Shown: positions 44,201 to 52,252 of the stretch, in pieces
How positions within the stretch are numbered: the first letter of the stretch is position 1
Layout: each line of letters opens with the position of its first letter
Origin: Citromicrobium bathyomarinum
GTDB taxonomy: Bacteria; Pseudomonadota; Alphaproteobacteria; Sphingomonadales; Sphingomonadaceae
Length of the DNA stretch: 64,000 nucleotides
Reading direction: 5' to 3'
Assembly: GCA_001306305.2 (NCBI GenBank)
Contig: CP155577.1
Span: 682,001-746,000, forward strand
Translations under genes and position numbers: made by a program
Notes under the pieces: generated by a model
Seen by the model: only the letters and a program-made list of their open reading frames with translations
Told to the model about the DNA's origin: nothing
Databases searched by the model: none

Positions 44201-44277
44201 CCCTCTACCGGGAGCTTGGCGACAAGGACGAGGTCGAGCGCGTCTTTCTCATCATCAAGGCCCAGAAGGAGTATTGA
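41227..44277 (+). CDS. hsdR: Type I restriction endonuclease subunit HsdR
   Basis: A 1016-residue translocase-nuclease. The N-terminal nuclease domain has HERRPDLVLYVNGIAVGVLE (D-...-E-x-K variant ELKN), then the helicase: Walker A IWHTQGSGKSIVMVLLAKW near residue 276, DECH box FVFVDECHR near residue 383 and GFTGTPLLKRDRATTLEVFG. The C-terminal helical domain is complete. Overlaps hsdS and the metallopeptidase gene by 4 bp each. Confidence 0.96.
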   Translation: MSDVRKAERATQRRVIELFRDQLEYRFHGDWSDRAGNSNIEEGHLTAWLERRGYTAGQISAALLRLRTEATNSSRSLYANNEAVYGLLRYGVAVKVEAGKPSETVHLIDWNEPLKNDFAIAEEVTLKGGHERRPDLVLYVNGIAVGVLELKNSRVSIGDGIRQSLSNQRPEFNAWFFSTVQFVFAGNDAEGLQYGAIGTQAKYFLKWKEDEQEDDGYKLDKYLAKLCRKERLIELMRDFILFDAGVKKLPRPHQYFGIREAQEFVRRREGGIIWHTQGSGKSIVMVLLAKWILENNPNARVAIITDRDELDKQIEGVFEGVGEPIARAKSGRDLLAKLSEATPRLLCSLVHKFGKRDVEDFDAWIKDMEGQPSPTMGEIFVFVDECHRTQSGKLHRAMKAMMPNAVFVGFTGTPLLKRDRATTLEVFGRYIHTYKFSEAVEDKVVLDLVYEARDIDQRLGSEEKIEGWFEAKTKGLNDWQKDELRKRWGTMQSVLSSRSRMNRVVEDVLFDFSVKPRLSSQRGNAILVASSIFEACRYFELFQGTTLKGKCALITSYNPNAQDVTKEEIGANSETDKQYVYNTYTGLLKDVVPQGGKTKTETYEDEAKALFVRQPANMKLLIVVDKLLTGFDAPACTYLYIDKSMQDHGLFQAICRTNRLDGEDKEFGYIVDYKDLFKKVENAIAVYSSELDDSAPGGSPEVLLQDRLTKGRERLEDALEAIEVLCEPVEPPKGDLDYIHYFCGNTEIPSDLLEREPQRAMLYKTVASLVRAYAGIADEMEEAGYDQADIKRIKHRVEHYLAIRDIVRNASGETLDLKAYEADMRHLIDTYIEADEPRKISPFDEISLLDLIVKSGIADAIASRLGSLKGNKDAIAETIENNVRSKIIKEHLNDPAFYDSMAALLSEIIRNRREKAIQYEEYLRQIAALINRVDAGKADSTPPRLDTPGKRALYNNLENDEDLALRLDLAVRTNAPDGWRGVEPKERVIKKSLYRELGDKDEVERVFLIIKAQKEY

Positions 44278-44993
44278 TGATCAGCGAATTGCAGCTTGGC
44301 GATCTCTCAGTCGATGTGGTGCTGAAGGACATCAAGAATGTCCATCTCAGCGTTCACCCGCCGACTGGCCGCGTGCGCATCGCCGCGCCCTGCAATATGA
44401 GTGAGGACGCGATCCGGCTGTTCGCGATTTCAAAGCTGGGCTGGATTAAGCGCCATCAGCGCCGGCAACAGGCGCAGGAGCGCGAAACCCCGCGGGAATA
44501 TATCGAACGCGAGAGCCATTACCTCTGGGGGCGGCGCTATCTTCTGCGCATCGTCGAGGGCGCTTCACGCAGCTACGTCGCAAGAAGCCATCGTCACATC
44601 GAGCTTGGCATTCCTGCCGGGACCGATCTTGAGAAGCGGCGCGCCATGCTCGACGGCTGGTACCGCGAAGAACTGCGCGGGGCGGCGGCGGCGCTGATCG
44701 ACCGGCAGCAGCAGCAGCTTGGCGTAAAGGTGCGGCGCTTTTTCATTCAGCGCATGAAGACGAAGTGGGGCGGCAGCAGCCCGCAGCGCGGAACCATCCG
44801 TCTAAATCTGGAGCTGGCCAAGAAAGACATTGAGTGCCTAGATTACGTGATCCTGCACGAGCTCGCACACTTCATCGTGCCCGACCATAGCGAAGGGTTC
44901 ATCACACTACTCGACCAGCACATGCCGAATTGGCGGCAGGTGAAGAAGCACTTGAACGACCTTCCACTGGGGGAGTGGCCGCCAAACAAATAG
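44274..44993 (+). CDS. M48/YgjP-type metallopeptidase (SprT-like), RM-associated
   Basis: A 239-residue protein with the zinc motif ILHELAHFIVPDHSEGF near residue 195 (HExxH plus the third His) and the preceding MKTKWGGSSPQRGTIRLNLE. This YgjP-like family is frequently the last gene of type I RM operons; its role there is unproven. It is translationally coupled to hsdR. Confidence 0.88.
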   Translation: MMISELQLGDLSVDVVLKDIKNVHLSVHPPTGRVRIAAPCNMSEDAIRLFAISKLGWIKRHQRRQQAQERETPREYIERESHYLWGRRYLLRIVEGASRSYVARSHRHIELGIPAGTDLEKRRAMLDGWYREELRGAAAALIDRQQQQLGVKVRRFFIQRMKTKWGGSSPQRGTIRLNLELAKKDIECLDYVILHELAHFIVPDHSEGFITLLDQHMPNWRQVKKHLNDLPLGEWPPNK

Positions 44994-45011
44994 AAACGTG
45001 ACGGGGGGCTC

Positions 45012-46007
45012 ATGAGGCAGCACAGCGCTACATTCGCAAATTTTATTTGCCGGTTCGGCGATGAGAAGGTTCTTCTCGACTACGCCGAGGAAATCGTAAT
45101 TCCAGCCTTCACGCGCGACACCTACGTTCGCAGCTATGGCCAGCGCACGCACTATCATTTTTACGAAGTCGAACTCGTCGATCTTTCAGGCGACCGCGAG
45201 TTGCCGGTTTTGGCGCTGGCGGGGCGGTTCATCAAAGATACGGAACTCACGCGGCATCAGATATTCGATGCTAAACAGGGGCTTATTAAGGACGAGCAAC
45301 GGATGCGCTCGGCGCCCTCCGTCTTCTTCGTCTTGCTCCTGAACAATCACCGTCTGATTTATTTCCCGGAGACGCCGCATGCCCCCGACCTCAATGCCTT
45401 CAAGGCGACTGCCGAGCAGTTCCTTCGCCGCCGCCATAAGGAATATGTCGATGAGCTATACGACGCGCTGAAGGCCGAGGGCGAGAAGGTCACCAAGAAG
45501 GCCCTGTTTGAAACGCATCCGGCGCCAACGCTTGAGGTGATTGCCCTCACCGGCGCCGACGATATCACCGCGTTTGTGAAGCGCTACGGCGTTCTCAAGC
45601 GTATCGACTTTCGCATTGTGCGGCCCAACGACGATATCGACGCTGGCGAGATTCTCGGTCAGGTGCGTGAATTCAGCCGGGGGCTCAACGCCGACCGCAC
45701 CAACCTCACCACCGCCAACAATGAGGGCCTCAATATCCAGGCATCGATTGAGGCGGTCACGGCAGCGACCGAAACCGGCAATCAGGAAGTCAAGCTGACG
45801 GGCGTGGATGAGAACGGCAACCATCTCGCCGGCAACAATGATAAATTCCAGATCACAGCGCCAGTCGAGAACATTCCGCCGGCGCGCGCCGGTCTGACTC
45901 GCCGGCTCTTTGAGATTTACGAGACCATGACGCAGAACGGGGCCATCCGAGCCCCGGCAATGGACCGCGCCGTAGAGAAAATCAGACAGCTTGTAAGGCT
46001 GCTATAA
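45012..46007 (+). CDS. Unrecognised soluble protein, first of a two-gene pair
   Basis: A 331-residue protein without signal peptide or membrane span. It is mixed alpha/beta with a basic-acidic helix QFLRRRHKEYVDELYDALKA and a segment near residues 225-285 (ADRTNLTTANNEGLNIQASI ... VKLTGVDENGNHLAGNNDKF). I do not recognise the family. It follows the metallopeptidase by 18 bp and directly precedes a four-span membrane protein, so it is part of the defence operon or a separate small system. Confidence 0.75.
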   Translation: MRQHSATFANFICRFGDEKVLLDYAEEIVIPAFTRDTYVRSYGQRTHYHFYEVELVDLSGDRELPVLALAGRFIKDTELTRHQIFDAKQGLIKDEQRMRSAPSVFFVLLLNNHRLIYFPETPHAPDLNAFKATAEQFLRRRHKEYVDELYDALKAEGEKVTKKALFETHPAPTLEVIALTGADDITAFVKRYGVLKRIDFRIVRPNDDIDAGEILGQVREFSRGLNADRTNLTTANNEGLNIQASIEAVTAATETGNQEVKLTGVDENGNHLAGNNDKFQITAPVENIPPARAGLTRRLFEIYETMTQNGAIRAPAMDRAVEKIRQLVRLL

Positions 46008-46655
46008 ATGAACTGGCAGGACCGCCTCATAAGCGAGAAGAGTCTTTTCGCCGTTTACCGGAAGGCGCGAAAGGTCGCGTCCGCGCCCATTAATGCGCGG
46101 TTGGCGTGGGGCGTCTTTGTTGTCATGGTGCTCGCACTGGCGGCAAACGCCTGGTTCGGCATGCCCGTAGCCCCCTATCGGTCGTTGATCGTCGGCATCC
46201 GCGAGGTTGCCGATGCGGGCTTTACGTTCACGACGGCCATTCTCGGTTTTCTGATCGCCGGCTTCGCCATCTTCGCCAGCATCACCAAGCCCGGTGTCTT
46301 CATCCTGCTTGCAAAGCTCGACCACAAGAAGGAAGGCGTCTCCCGGCTCCAGTTCATCTTTTTCAATTTTCTTCTGGTATTCATTCACTTCCTGACATTT
46401 CTGGCGCTGTGCCTGATCGTCAAGGTGACGCTGTATAGCGGTGGCCCTTTTTCCGGCGCTTTGCGCTGGGTGGCTGAGAACCGCCAGATCGTGATCGTCA
46501 TTGGCGCGAGTTTCATGTTCGCGGTGATGACGGCATGGCTCGTCTTCCTGCTGATGCTCCTAAAGTCCTTTATCTGGAACCTGTATCAGGCAGTCCTAGT
46601 AACGATCCTGACAGAAGCCGAGCTGGCGGAGCAGGAAGTGGCGCGCGATCAGTGA
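46008..46655 (+). CDS. Four-span membrane protein, second of the pair
   Basis: A 215-residue protein with four predicted spans: WGVFVVMVLALAANAWFGM, FTFTTAILGFLIAGFAIFAS, FIFFNFLLVFIHFLTFLALC and IVVIGASFMFAVMTAWLVFL. The N terminus is basic and cytoplasmic. It starts on the base after the upstream stop, indicating obligate co-expression with the soluble partner. A soluble sensor plus four-span membrane protein is the layout of Kiwa-like defence pairs, but gene order differs and homology was not established. Confidence 0.75.
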   Translation: MNWQDRLISEKSLFAVYRKARKVASAPINARLAWGVFVVMVLALAANAWFGMPVAPYRSLIVGIREVADAGFTFTTAILGFLIAGFAIFASITKPGVFILLAKLDHKKEGVSRLQFIFFNFLLVFIHFLTFLALCLIVKVTLYSGGPFSGALRWVAENRQIVIVIGASFMFAVMTAWLVFLLMLLKSFIWNLYQAVLVTILTEAELAEQEVARDQ

Positions 46656-46682
46656 TACATATCGACGGGTGTCGGAGGGAGT

Positions 46683-46700
46683 GTGGCCAGTAGCGGCCAC
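46683..46700. terminator. Hairpin between convergent operons
   Basis: GTGGCC-AGTAGC-GGCCAC, a 6-bp stem in the 121-bp gap between the ends of the rightward RM/defence operon and the leftward ATPase operon. On the plus strand it is followed by AAAAA rather than T, so the call is weak. Confidence 0.4.
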
Positions 46701-46776
46701 AAAAATCCACGCACAATTATACAGCACAATTGACGTGTGATTGCAGGGCACCGCACGCGGCGCGACGCGCGCCAAG

Positions 46777-49700
46777 CTACGCCAACCTCAGCACCCCGTG
46801 TACACGCCAGAGCGTTTGAAGGGTTGGAATGTCGTCAGCGGCAAATTCCGCACGTATGGAAACCGCCAGCGCGCTCCCCTTTATTCCGACGTTTTCCAAG
46901 ATGCGCACACCCGGGGAAATCTCACCACCAAGTCGCTTGAGGAATGCGAAGCTATCCGTTGTCGCGCCCGTGGTCGCCACAACGATCCTGTCCTCAAGGC
47001 GCGCAATTTCATCGGCAGACAGGCTCTTCACGGCCTCAAGTAGCACAATGTCGCCGCTTCGGATGATCGGATAGGCGCTATCGTCGGTTACGCGGGCAGC
47101 CACGAGAGTCCTGTCCAGTATCTTGCTGGCGTCGATCGGGCAGGCTTCCTCCCTGCCGTCAAAGCTCTCCTGGTCGTAGAGTACGCCAGCGACCGGCAGC
47201 AGCCGGGTTTTTGACCTCGGCAGCACCAGAGTTGGGGGCACTCTGTCGGTTCCGGTCCGGTCGCAGGCGAGGACGACACGGGACGGGTCGCGCCGGTCGG
47301 CTAGCAGCCGGCGCAGGTAAATCTTGCCGTCGCTCAGCGCGATCACCGGATCGCCGTCGCCGGCCTCCTGTTCGAGAGACACGATGACGACCTGCCCCTG
47401 AAGAGCGAAGGAGCCGAGTCCCGGCGATCTCACGCCATACAAGGCGATTTCGCCCAATTCATTCAGATTGAAAGTCTCACCCGGCTGCGCGAGCGCCAGC
47501 ACGTTCGCGCTACTCCGGGCGCTTACTTCGCCAAGCAACGGTAGCGGCGTTTTGGCGAGCGCCACCGGCGCGGGGGCGGGAGGCGTGTCGATCAGGAAAA
47601 GGTCCCGGTCCTCTCGCGTCAACCGTCCCATGAAACGCGCATATGCTGCGGAGCAGCTCCGCAATAGCCGGTCGATATGGTCGAAGACCTCGGAAACCTG
47701 TTCCGCCTCGTAGGGTGTGATTTCATGCAGGCGGTGATGCGCCTTGTTGATGATGGTGTAGAAGGGAGCCGTGTTGCGCAGCGCCACGTGCGAGAGCAAC
47801 GCCTCGAAAGGCGCTTCGTCAAACGGTCGCTCGCCGTTGCTCCGCGCCGAGCGGAGAGCGTTGACCAGATCGGCCAATGTCGGCTTGTGCATGACCATAG
47901 GGTCGGTCGCCAGAAGGTCCCAAAGCCGGTTCTCGACGTAGAGCCTGACCTTGCTCATGAATTGCTGGGCCTTGGCCGCGTTGTTCTCATCGGCCTGCCA
48001 GTCCTTCTGCAGTTCGTAAATCTCTTCCACCGCAGGGCTGACCGCTGCCGTCAGGCGGGAGCTTGATATCGGATTGATCACCAGAGCGTGCCACGAGGGC
48101 ACGACGGTGGATTGCCTAGGAAGTTTGTCCCTTATGGCCGCGAGAAACCGGTAATCGTTTGACGTGATCACCGGCCGCATGTTGTGTGCCGGCATGTCGG
48201 GGATTGCCGCCGCCAGGTTCTCCGCGTTTATGGGATCAAAGTGGGTCTGCGGATCATCGAGCAGCATGCAGTCGATGCCTCCTACGTTCGACCGGACACG
48301 TTCCCACAGGCTGAAGACGAAGGCCCACACGCACGCCCGCAGCAAAGAGGAGTTCATGATCTTGTGCGCCGGCACCTGCATGTCGCCGATCCCCGCGCGT
48401 AGGCCGATGCCCTTTTCTTCCGTGGCGTCGAACCCGCTATAGCTTGGGCCGCCGAGATAATGCGGGCTGTATATCCTCCCCAGCCATTCCTTCGTTCCTT
48501 GGTCGAGAATTTGGATCAGGCCGGACACCTGCTGAAACACCAGGTTCTCGAGGCCTGCAAATTCCTCCATCGCATCGGCGGCTCTATCAATTAGCGCCAA
48601 CCTCGCGATGTACGTGGCGTATTGCTTGCGGCTCGTTTCCAGCTCGTCGAACTGGCGCAGGAGGGATACGATGGGCGCCGTGTTCTCGACGCACATCCGC
48701 AGCGTCTCGATCTGCTCGCGCAGCGGCAGCTTGTCCGGCTGGGTTTCCTCTGCATCGGTCTGCCCGGCGTTTCCGGTTTCCGGCTGAGTCGGCACCCCGA
48801 TATAGCGCTCGACAAGCTTCTTGAGGGCATCCGCGCTTGCGGAGCGATGCTTCGAAAGCCGGATCGCCTGAACGATGTTTCCGACCCGCGTGGCAAGCAG
48901 CCCTGCCTTGAATTCTTCCGGCCAGTTCAGCGGCTTTGCCGCAGGCATGTCGCGCAGCGCGGCGGCGGTGACGGAAACTTCCCAAAGCGGGGCAGCTTTG
49001 CGCCCTAGACCCTGAAGCCGTCCTCCGAATGTCCGGTCTGCCAGCAGTTCTTCCAGGTATGCCTTGCGATAGATATCCAGCAGCCCGGCAGGCGGCGCCT
49101 TGTCGGCGAACGCGCGCAGGGTTTCCGGTAGCCGCTCCAAGAACTCGCGGGCCGCATCCTGCTCCCACTCCACGGCGCCTTTCGCCGCGTCCGCATCAGC
49201 CTCGGCGCACAGCCGCAGCGCGTCCTTTACGCCATTGTCCACCAGCGCATCAGGCGGCACGTCATCCAGGTCCGTGCCGCAGACCGGACAGTTCTCCAGT
49301 TCCGCGCCTTCATGATGTTCGCGGTGCCACGCGGCGACCTTCGTATAAAGCTGCCACCGCGCTGCCTCCTGCTTGTTCCGCAGCCGCTCTGCTACGGCGG
49401 TCGCGCGCGAGACCATGTCCACGATCAGGCACTCCGCCGTGCCAATATCACCACCGGTAGCGGCACGCAGACTCTTAATGAGGGCAACCGATGGCAATCC
49501 GCCGAGCGCGGCCGGCGTCAGCAGATCGGCAGCAGCACGCAACTGTTGCAGCATGCCGTCAACATCCTGTTTCGAGGCCAGTTGCAGCGCTTGCCCGATG
49601 ATCGCTTCTGATGCGCTTTCGAGGCTCATCTTCCTTTTCTCAAGCCGCTTCCGCGCGTCGGAGATCGAGTTCTTGCTCTGATCCTTACTCGTCTCCTCGT

Positions 49701-50784
49701 CCGGCGCGACCACGCTCGCCGGATCGCCAAGGTCCGGCTGTGCGGACCACGCATCATGGATGGCCTGCCGCTTGCGCTTGAATTGACCCAGCGTCTGGCT
49801 GGCGTCGTTTTCGGTTTTCTTTCGCTCATCTGTCCTGAGTCGCTTGACCACTCTCGTGGACCTGCGGCCCAGGTCTTCCAGCGGCTTGAGGCCGGTCAAC
49901 TGGGCGACTGCCTGCGCAAATGTCGTCTTCTCGTCGAAGCGCATATGCGCGGCGATTCCGGGCATCAGCGTGCCCGCCTCGATCGCCACTTCGGGAAGGC
50001 CGAGGTCTTCGAGTCCGGTCACGGACATGCTGATCCTGCCGCGGTCGCTCACACTCAGCGTCCGCCGTACGACGCATATCTCGTCCGATCCTTCAGCGTG
50101 AAACGTCAGTTGCGCCCAGGTGTCGATTCTCGGCCTGTCGCCAAGCGCTTCGAGTTCGCCGCCCGACGGGATCGGGACGATCGGCGGGAGCGTAAAGCCC
50201 GGCCCTCTGCCCTGTGTTTCATCGTCACCGTCACCTGCCGTCCGGTAAACCTCCATCGGTTCATGGACATCATCAGGCATATGCTGCGAGCGCAGTGCTT
50301 TGCCTGTCAGGCACCAGATAATCACATTCTGCAGCGCGGTTTTGCCGGCGCCGTTGAAGCCGCTGATCAGGGTTACGTCGCGCTCGATGTCGAGCGCGAA
50401 ATCCTCAGGATCTTCGCCCTGCGCGCCACAATGCCTGTGCAGCCCGGCAATCCGGTGGGCTTCGATGCGTCTCAGTCTCCACAACCGTCTCGGCGCGCTT
50501 GCCGCGCTCTTTATCTCTTTTGGAGCCGGAGCCTCATCCGCAAGGGCATTTAGTATGTCCTCGATCTCGCGGGCCTGCACAGTCTTGGCACGGGGCCAGA
50601 GATCGCGGTGGCGGGCGTAGTAGGAGAGAATTCGCCGCGAATCGTCGTTCCTGAGGACGAACGGCTCCCCGCCGGAGGGGATTGCGACCGGGTGCCCTGC
50701 CAGCAACGCGGATAGCAGTTCTTCGAGTCCGCAGTCCACGAGACTGATCGGCGTGGGATCGGCTCCTGCGCTGCCCGTTTCCAC
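46777..50784 (-). CDS. Rad50/SMC-type ATPase with zinc hook and C-terminal tandem LexA/S24-like domains
   Basis: A 1335-residue protein. Walker A GFNGAGKT is at residues 142-149, a single zinc-hook motif NCPVCG at 499-502, the ABC-signature region NSSLLRACVWAFVFSLWERV at 811-830 and Walker B CMLLDDPQTHFDP at 839-851. The tail carries two S24-like folds: one near 1102-1200 (GSFALQGQVVIVSLEQEAGD ... DGKIYLRRLL) and one near 1225-1320 with DDSAYPIIRSGDIVLL (Ser1236) and SFAFLKRLG (Lys1283), spacing like the Ser/Lys dyad of LexA. The GTG start shares one base with the upstream stop. An ATPase that could cleave itself or a partner is unusual. Confidence 0.85.
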   Translation of the reverse strand: METGSAGADPTPISLVDCGLEELLSALLAGHPVAIPSGGEPFVLRNDDSRRILSYYARHRDLWPRAKTVQAREIEDILNALADEAPAPKEIKSAASAPRRLWRLRRIEAHRIAGLHRHCGAQGEDPEDFALDIERDVTLISGFNGAGKTALQNVIIWCLTGKALRSQHMPDDVHEPMEVYRTAGDGDDETQGRGPGFTLPPIVPIPSGGELEALGDRPRIDTWAQLTFHAEGSDEICVVRRTLSVSDRGRISMSVTGLEDLGLPEVAIEAGTLMPGIAAHMRFDEKTTFAQAVAQLTGLKPLEDLGRRSTRVVKRLRTDERKKTENDASQTLGQFKRKRQAIHDAWSAQPDLGDPASVVAPDEETSKDQSKNSISDARKRLEKRKMSLESASEAIIGQALQLASKQDVDGMLQQLRAAADLLTPAALGGLPSVALIKSLRAATGGDIGTAECLIVDMVSRATAVAERLRNKQEAARWQLYTKVAAWHREHHEGAELENCPVCGTDLDDVPPDALVDNGVKDALRLCAEADADAAKGAVEWEQDAAREFLERLPETLRAFADKAPPAGLLDIYRKAYLEELLADRTFGGRLQGLGRKAAPLWEVSVTAAALRDMPAAKPLNWPEEFKAGLLATRVGNIVQAIRLSKHRSASADALKKLVERYIGVPTQPETGNAGQTDAEETQPDKLPLREQIETLRMCVENTAPIVSLLRQFDELETSRKQYATYIARLALIDRAADAMEEFAGLENLVFQQVSGLIQILDQGTKEWLGRIYSPHYLGGPSYSGFDATEEKGIGLRAGIGDMQVPAHKIMNSSLLRACVWAFVFSLWERVRSNVGGIDCMLLDDPQTHFDPINAENLAAAIPDMPAHNMRPVITSNDYRFLAAIRDKLPRQSTVVPSWHALVINPISSSRLTAAVSPAVEEIYELQKDWQADENNAAKAQQFMSKVRLYVENRLWDLLATDPMVMHKPTLADLVNALRSARSNGERPFDEAPFEALLSHVALRNTAPFYTIINKAHHRLHEITPYEAEQVSEVFDHIDRLLRSCSAAYARFMGRLTREDRDLFLIDTPPAPAPVALAKTPLPLLGEVSARSSANVLALAQPGETFNLNELGEIALYGVRSPGLGSFALQGQVVIVSLEQEAGDGDPVIALSDGKIYLRRLLADRRDPSRVVLACDRTGTDRVPPTLVLPRSKTRLLPVAGVLYDQESFDGREEACPIDASKILDRTLVAARVTDDSAYPIIRSGDIVLLEAVKSLSADEIARLEDRIVVATTGATTDSFAFLKRLGGEISPGVRILENVGIKGSALAVSIRAEFAADDIPTLQTLWRVHGVLRLA

Positions 50785-51404
50785 TATGTTTCGCCCCCCT
50801 TGGCTATTGCCTGAAACTTTGCCAGCGCCTGTTCAAGGTCGGCACATCCCGACTGCCGCAGGATTTCCGTTTCGTAGCCCGGCGATAGTGCGGTTTCGAT
50901 GCCGTTCTCTTTCGCTGCGATCAAATAGCTGATGCCGTCTCGTCCGGGAGCGGCTTTTCCGACACTTTCAATCGCATGAGTTGCCAGCGTCTCTGCGGTC
51001 AGCGGCACAATATTGGCAGCAATTTCCGTGTAGAGCACGACTTTCACGTCCGCGAAATTCTCAAGCCTCCTCACCACCACGGTATTCGGGCCGATCTTCT
51101 TCGGTGGAACATAGGCGCGGCCGCTGCCGACCTTGCGGGTCTCGCGGCGCCATAACCGGTTCGCGGCTTCGCCTTCCGACGCATCAAGAACAAACACCTG
51201 GCCCAGGACGGGATTGCCGCCATGCTGCACCGGGACCAGCGTAGGGGCGCCGCCGCGGCTCCCGCTCTTACGTGCGAATTCGATATTGAAGGGCGTGCGG
51301 ACATTTGCCACCGCGTGAATGGTGGCGTCGGCGAGTTCCTCGCCCGGTTCGCCGATCAGCGAACCGTACGCCAGTATCCCGACCTCGAAATTCGTATCAC
51401 TCAT
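50784..51404 (-). CDS. Gamma-glutamylcyclotransferase-fold (AIG2-like) protein
   Basis: A 206-residue protein opening EVGILAYGSLIGEPGEE; the YGSL loop at residues 13-16 is the substrate-binding signature of GGCT/AIG2 folds. GQVFVLDASEGEAANRLWRR is the usual following strand and helix. The last 60 residues are specific. The chemistry is unknown. It is embedded between the SeqA/RHH-like gene (4-bp overlap) and the large ATPase (1-bp overlap), so it must act with them. Confidence 0.75.
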   Translation of the reverse strand: MSDTNFEVGILAYGSLIGEPGEELADATIHAVANVRTPFNIEFARKSGSRGGAPTLVPVQHGGNPVLGQVFVLDASEGEAANRLWRRETRKVGSGRAYVPPKKIGPNTVVVRRLENFADVKVVLYTEIAANIVPLTAETLATHAIESVGKAAPGRDGISYLIAAKENGIETALSPGYETEILRQSGCADLEQALAKFQAIAKGGET

Positions 51405-51985
51405 GCTGCGGTCTGTTTCTCGGGCGCAGCCGTCGCGCGCGGCGAAACCCGAATGCGCCCTCTCTCACCGGGGTGTGCGGCACTCTCTTTCAGGCGCCAC
51501 ATGAAGCCGATGTCGAGGCTCATGCCGAGCGCCTGTGCCGCTGTCACGACGGCCCGGCACGCGCCGTTGGCATCCTGTCCCTGCACGGAAACGTCGATCT
51601 CCGGCAAGTGGCCGTAGCCTTCGTCTTCCTTGCGGCCCTCGACCATGTTGACCGGGCAAATCCGCTGAAGCTCATCGAAGCTGCCGACGCGCTGCATCGC
51701 CCGCCGCAGCATTTCATCGAGCAGCGAATTCCAGTTCGGCTTTGTCAGCCGCTTCCCGTCGATTGCCGCATCCAGCAGCTTGGTGTGGGTCAGGCGGGGT
51801 AGAGCGCGCGCATCGATCTCCCGTTCGGACAAGCCATCTGCGCTTTCCTCCGGGACCGATTGTCCCGTCCTCTGTTCCAAAGCGTCCAGCGCACGCAGAA
51901 TCACCGCTTCCGGTGTATCCACGAATGGTTTGGCGTGCCGCTGGAGGCGCTGAAACGCGCTATCACTTAGGGAAATATCGGGCAT
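51401..51985 (-). CDS. SeqA-N/RHH-like small protein, first gene of the ATPase operon
   Basis: A 194-residue protein. Residues 1-40 (MPDISLSDSAFQRLQRHAKP followed by FVDTPEAVILRALDALEQ) resemble the ribbon-helix-helix N terminus of SeqA-like proteins, so DNA binding is likely. The C-terminal 100 residues (LTHTKLLDAAIDGKRLTKPN, VNMVEGRKEDEGYGHLPEID) are not recognised. The start at 51985 is chosen for the perfect AGGAGG ribosome site 5 bp upstream; the longer frame to 52192 has no such site and crosses the promoter. Confidence 0.75.
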   Translation of the reverse strand: MPDISLSDSAFQRLQRHAKPFVDTPEAVILRALDALEQRTGQSVPEESADGLSEREIDARALPRLTHTKLLDAAIDGKRLTKPNWNSLLDEMLRRAMQRVGSFDELQRICPVNMVEGRKEDEGYGHLPEIDVSVQGQDANGACRAVVTAAQALGMSLDIGFMWRLKESAAHPGERGRIRVSPRATAAPEKQTAA

Positions 51986-52017
51986 CGCCTCCTCCTGTAC
52001 GAAAATACGAGTATATG

Positions 52018-52045
52018 AGAATATGAACAGTATGGAGAATGTCAA
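52018..52045 (-). promoter_or_regulatory. Promoter of the three-gene ATPase operon
   Basis: On the minus strand TTGACA (52045-52040) and TATTCT (52023-52018) are 16 bp apart, followed by an AT-rich stretch, AGGAGG and the ATG at 51985. The AT-rich sequence contrasts with the surrounding GC-rich DNA. From 52,046 to 52,252 no gene or structure was recognised. Confidence 0.65.
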
Positions 52046-52252
52046 GCGAGTCAAAGCGAAACGCGCTGCCCTGCGGCAGCGGCTCCGGGCGCCCCATCTG
52101 GGGTGAACCGGACGCCGCAGAGCAGGTTTCCGTCCTGAGTCTGCCGGCGGCGGATGGGATTTCCACTCCTCGCATGGCCATGCCCGAAGCATAGAAACGA
52201 GGGGTATTTTGGAGCTGTGGGACGACGGTTGTGCTTTAGCAGTCGCCTCTCA

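Noticed and set aside
45012-46655. Firm call of a Kiwa system
   Set aside because: Only the layout resembles Kiwa; I could not identify KwaA or KwaB motifs and the order is reversed, so it is kept as a hypothesis.
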